This document shows, piece after piece, positions 61,336 to 64,000 of a stretch of DNA of 64,000 nt. The position numbers were made by a program, and so were the translations under genes. The DNA lies in contig CAJXJR010000002.1 of the NCBI GenBank assembly GCA_913055155.1, positions 250,501 to 314,500 on the forward strand, written 5' to 3'. Under the pieces are notes generated by a model, which was not told the DNA's origin, made no database searches, and saw only the letters and a list, made by a program, of their open reading frames with translations. This DNA is from an uncultured Erythrobacter sp. (GTDB lineage Bacteria; Pseudomonadota; Alphaproteobacteria; Sphingomonadales; Sphingomonadaceae). Numbering within the stretch: the stretch's first letter is position 1; each line of letters starts with the position of its first letter.

Positions 61336-64000
61336 TCAGTCTTCGCTGCCCTCGCTGTCGGCTTCGGGGGCCGCTTCCTCTGCCGGAGCCTCCGCCACCG
61401 CAGCGCCGCCCATGGCGGCAGCCATGGCTTCTTCGCTGGTGGGTGCATCGGGCTCGACATCGTCGACGTCGGCTGCGCTGGCTTTCTCGGCTTCCAGCGC
61501 TTCCTGCATCTTCTTGTACTGCGCGCGCAGGGCGGCATCACGCGAAGAGGCGGTCACGCGCAGGCGGTTCATGCCCGCACCGGTCCCGGCCGGGATCAGG
61601 CGACCCACGATCACGTTTTCCTTCAAGCCGATCAGCGTGTCCTTCTTCCCTTCGACCGCCGCCTGCGTCAGCACGCGGGTGGTTTCCTGGAAAGATGCAG
61701 CGGAGATGAACGAACGCGTCTGCAGGCTGGCCTTGGTGATGCCCAACAGGATCGGCGTGCCCTGGGCGGGCGACTTGCCCTTGCCCAGCTTGGCGTTGGC
61801 CTCGTTCATTTCCTCCAGGTCGACCTGTTCGCCCGGCAGCAGCGTGGTGTCGCCGCCGTCGGTGATCTCGACCTTTTGCAGCATCTGGCGAACGATCACC
61901 TCAATGTGCTTGTCGTTGATCTTCACGCCCTGCAGTCGATAGACTTCCTGGATCTCGTTCACCAGGTACTCGGCCAGCGCTTCGATACCCAGGACATCGA
62001 GGATGTCGTGCGGGTTCGGGCTGCCCGAAATCAGCGTGTCGCCCTTCTTGACGAAGTCGCCTTCCTGGACGTCGATCACCTTGGTCTTGGGCACCAGGTA
62101 TTCCACCGGTTCGCCCTCTTCCGGAACGATGGCGATCTTGCGCTTGGCCTTGTAGTCGCGGATGAATTCCATCCGGCCGCTGATCTTGGCGATCACGGCA
62201 GCGTCCTTCGGCACGCGGGCTTCGAACAGTTCGGCAACACGCGGCAGACCGCCGGTGATGTCGCGCGTCTTGGCGGCTTCGCGAGAAGCACGGGCAAGGA
62301 TGTCACCCGCTTCCACTTCCTGGCCGTCCTCGACAGAGAGCGTGGTGCCCGGAGCCAGCATGTAACGCTGGGCTTCGGTTTCCTCGCCCTTCTTGCCCTT
62401 GCCCTTGGCATCGTCTTCGCCAAGGAAGGTGAGGCGCGGACGCAGGTCTTCCTTCTTGGAGCGACCGGCGGCGCGATACTCGGTGACCACGCGCTGGGCG
62501 ATACCGGTGGCTTCGTCCACGCGCTCTTCCAGCGTCTTGCCTTCGACCAGGTCCTGGTAGCGCACGACGCCGGCCTGTTCGGTGATGATCGGCAGGGTGA
62601 ACGGATCCCACTCTGCCAGGCGATCGCCTTCCTTCACCTTGGCGCCGTCTTCGAACATCAGCACCGTACCGTAAGGCACGCGGTGGATGGCACGCTCGCG
62701 ACCTTCGGGGTCGACCACCACCATCTCGCCGTTGCGGGCCAGCGACAGGCGGCGACCCTTCTTGTCGGTGATGGTGGGCATGTCGCGATAGACGATCGTG
62801 CCGTCGCTGATCGATTCGAGGTGCGAGGTTTCGTTCACCTGCGCGGCCCCGCCGATGTGGAAGGTACGCATGGTCAGCTGCGTGCCCGGCTCACCGATCG
62901 ATTGCGCGGCGATGACGCCGACAGCTTCACCGATGTTGACGGGCGTACCGCGAGCCAGGTCACGGCCATAGCAGGTGGCGCAAACGCCCTGCTCGGCTTC
63001 GCAGACCAGCGGGCTGCGGATCTTCGCCTGCTGCACCTCGGCTTCCTCGATGGCGGCGGCCATGGGCTCGTCCACCATCTCGCCGGCCTTCACGATCACT
63101 TCGCCGGTGGAGACGTTCACGATGTCCTCGGCCACGGTGCGGCCCAGGATACGCTCGCCCAGCGAGGCGATGACGCTGCCACCCTGAACAATCGCACGCA
63201 TTTCCAGCGCGTTCTCGGTCTTGCAGTCGTCCTCCACGATCACGCAGTCCTGCGACACGTCGACCAGGCGGCGAGTCAGGTAACCCGAGTTCGCCGTCTT
63301 CAGCGCGGTGTCGGCCAGACCCTTGCGGGCGCCGTGGGTGGAGTTGAAGTATTCAAGAACGGTCAGGCCTTCCTTGAAGTTCGAGATGATCGGCGTTTCG
63401 ATGATCTCGCCCGACGGCTTGGCCATCAGGCCGCGCATGCCGGCCAGCTGCTTCATCTGCGCGGGGCTACCACGGGCACCGGAGTGGCTCATCATGTAGA
63501 TCGAGTTGATCTGCGCCTCGCGACCGTTTTCGTCCTTCGGCGTCGCCTTGATCTCGTCCATCATGGCAGCCGCCACCTGGTCGCCGCAACGGCTCCAGGC
63601 GTCGATCACCTTGTTGTACTTTTCCTGCTGGGTGATGAAGCCGTCCTGGTACTGCTGCTCGTAGTCGGCAACCAGCGCCTTCGTCTCCTCGATCATGCCT
63701 TCCTTGCTGTCGGGGATGATCATGTCGTCCTTGCCGAAGGAGATGCCGGCCTTGAACGCGTGGCGGAAGCCCAGCGACATGATGGCGTCGGCGAACAGCA
63801 CCGTGTCCTTCTGGCCGGTGTGACGATAGACCTCGTCGATCACGTCGCCGATGTCCTTCTTCGTCAGCAGGCGGTTGACCACGGCGAAGGGCACCTTGTG
63901 GCTCTTCGGCAGGCACTCGGCGATCAGCATGCGGCCCGGAGTAGTCTCCACGCGCTGCATGTAGGTATTGCCGTCCTCGTCCGTCTGCGGGACGCGGGTG
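61336..64000 (-). CDS. rpoC: RNA polymerase beta' subunit (partial, 5' part beyond window)
   Basis: The last ~888 residues of Rpo[38 protein letters not shown] and [45 protein letters not shown] are the bridge-helix/trigger-loop region; VVEDDCK, then [19 protein letters not shown] supply the second zinc site (C...C-x6-C-x2-C). [22 protein letters not shown] is the conserved G segment. Ends in an acidic tail ([18 protein letters not shown]). A terminator follows 28 bases later. The window edge cuts it; the frame is open to 64000. Confidence 0.97.
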   Translation of the reverse strand, partial: TRVPQTDEDGNTYMQRVETTPGRMLIAECLPKSHKVPFAVVNRLLTKKDIGDVIDEVYRHTGQKDTVLFADAIMSLGFRHAFKAGISFGKDDMIIPDSKEGMIEETKALVADYEQQYQDGFITQQEKYNKVIDAWSRCGDQVAAAMMDEIKATPKDENGREAQINSIYMMSHSGARGSPAQMKQLAGMRGLMAKPSGEIIETPIISNFKEGLTVLEYFNSTHGARKGLADTALKTANSGYLTRRLVDVSQDCVIVEDDCKTENALEMRAIVQGGSVIASLGERILGRTVAEDIVNVSTGEVIVKAGEMVDEPMAAAIEEAEVQQAKIRSPLVCEAEQGVCATCYGRDLARGTPVNIGEAVGVIAAQSIGEPGTQLTMRTFHIGGAAQVNETSHLESISDGTIVYRDMPTITDKKGRRLSLARNGEMVVVDPEGRERAIHRVPYGTVLMFEDGAKVKEGDRLAEWDPFTLPIITEQAGVVRYQDLVEGKTLEERVDEATGIAQRVVTEYRAAGRSKKEDLRPRLTFLGEDDAKGKGKKGEETEAQRYMLAPGTTLSVEDGQEVEAGDILARASREAAKTRDITGGLPRVAELFEARVPKDAAVIAKISGRMEFIRDYKAKRKIAIVPEEGEPVEYLVPKTKVIDVQEGDFVKKGDTLISGSPNPHDILDVLGIEALAEYLVNEIQEVYRLQGVKINDKHIEVIVRQMLQKVEITDGGDTTLLPGEQVDLEEMNEANAKLGKGKSPAQGTPILLGITKASLQTRSFISAASFQETTRVLTQAAVEGKKDTLIGLKENVIVGRLIPAGTGAGMNRLRVTASSRDAALRAQYKKMQEALEAEKASAADVDDVEPDAPTSEEAMAAAMGGAAVAEAPAEEAAPEADSEGSED

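Overview
The window reads as a chromosomal segment of an alphaproteobacterium, most likely a sphingomonad of the Erythrobacteraceae type. This is an inference from the gene content (an MJ0042 zinc-ribbon protein divergent from ftsE-ftsX-ydcF-plsC, a short GltX, RTX and PilZ proteins, a TonB receptor), from GTG starts and from the high GC of the housekeeping genes. No database search was possible, so all family names rest on motifs and remembered relatives.

Layout. 1-564 is the start of an outer-membrane beta-barrel gene cut by the window edge, followed by 1.2 kb with no convincing gene. 1789-23408 is one long co-directional surface-polysaccharide locus. Its sugar set (WbpA, B, D, E, I plus WbpG/HisH2/HisF2-like proteins) is the set used by Pseudomonas aeruginosa O5 to make UDP-ManNAc(3NAm)A, an amidino-substituted diamino-uronic acid. 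It also carries a second DegT aminotransferase with an acyltransferase, six intact glycosyltransferases, a Wzx-like flippase, a Wzy-like polymerase, further acyltransferases, a sulfotransferase and a truncated methyltransferase. Most neighbouring genes overlap by a few bases, which implies translational coupling.

23512-37230 is accessory DNA. A tyrosine recombinase and a small HTH protein diverge from a perfect palindrome. Two paralogous copies of an uncharacterised two-gene module follow (a ~208-residue protein plus a 93-residue Cys/His 'HGG' protein); both have the same 21-bp sequence upstream. Between them lies a three-gene minus-strand operon (27091-35160): an outer-membrane TPR/beta-barrel protein resembling Slam translocons, a very large FecR-domain protein with a TbpB-like C-terminus, and an exported TPR-CHAT protease with an intact Cys/His dyad. 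I regard this operon and the duplicated module as the best candidates for an undescribed system.

37706-51236 is largely core: tRNA-Leu(GAG), ftsE/ftsX, ydcF, plsC, an Nmad3-like gene, a metallo-beta-lactamase-fold hydrolase, putA, an exported catalase-peroxidase, dcd, and a lipoprotein/NTF2-like pair. 51305-54391 is a large RTX protein gene bracketed by imperfect 32-bp direct repeats and carrying a perfect in-frame 79-bp internal duplication. The window closes with two PilZ genes, a ZnuD-like TonB receptor, gltX, two hypothetical genes and the 3' part of rpoC. Several dispersed intergenic repeat families lie next to the accessory modules rather than the core genes.
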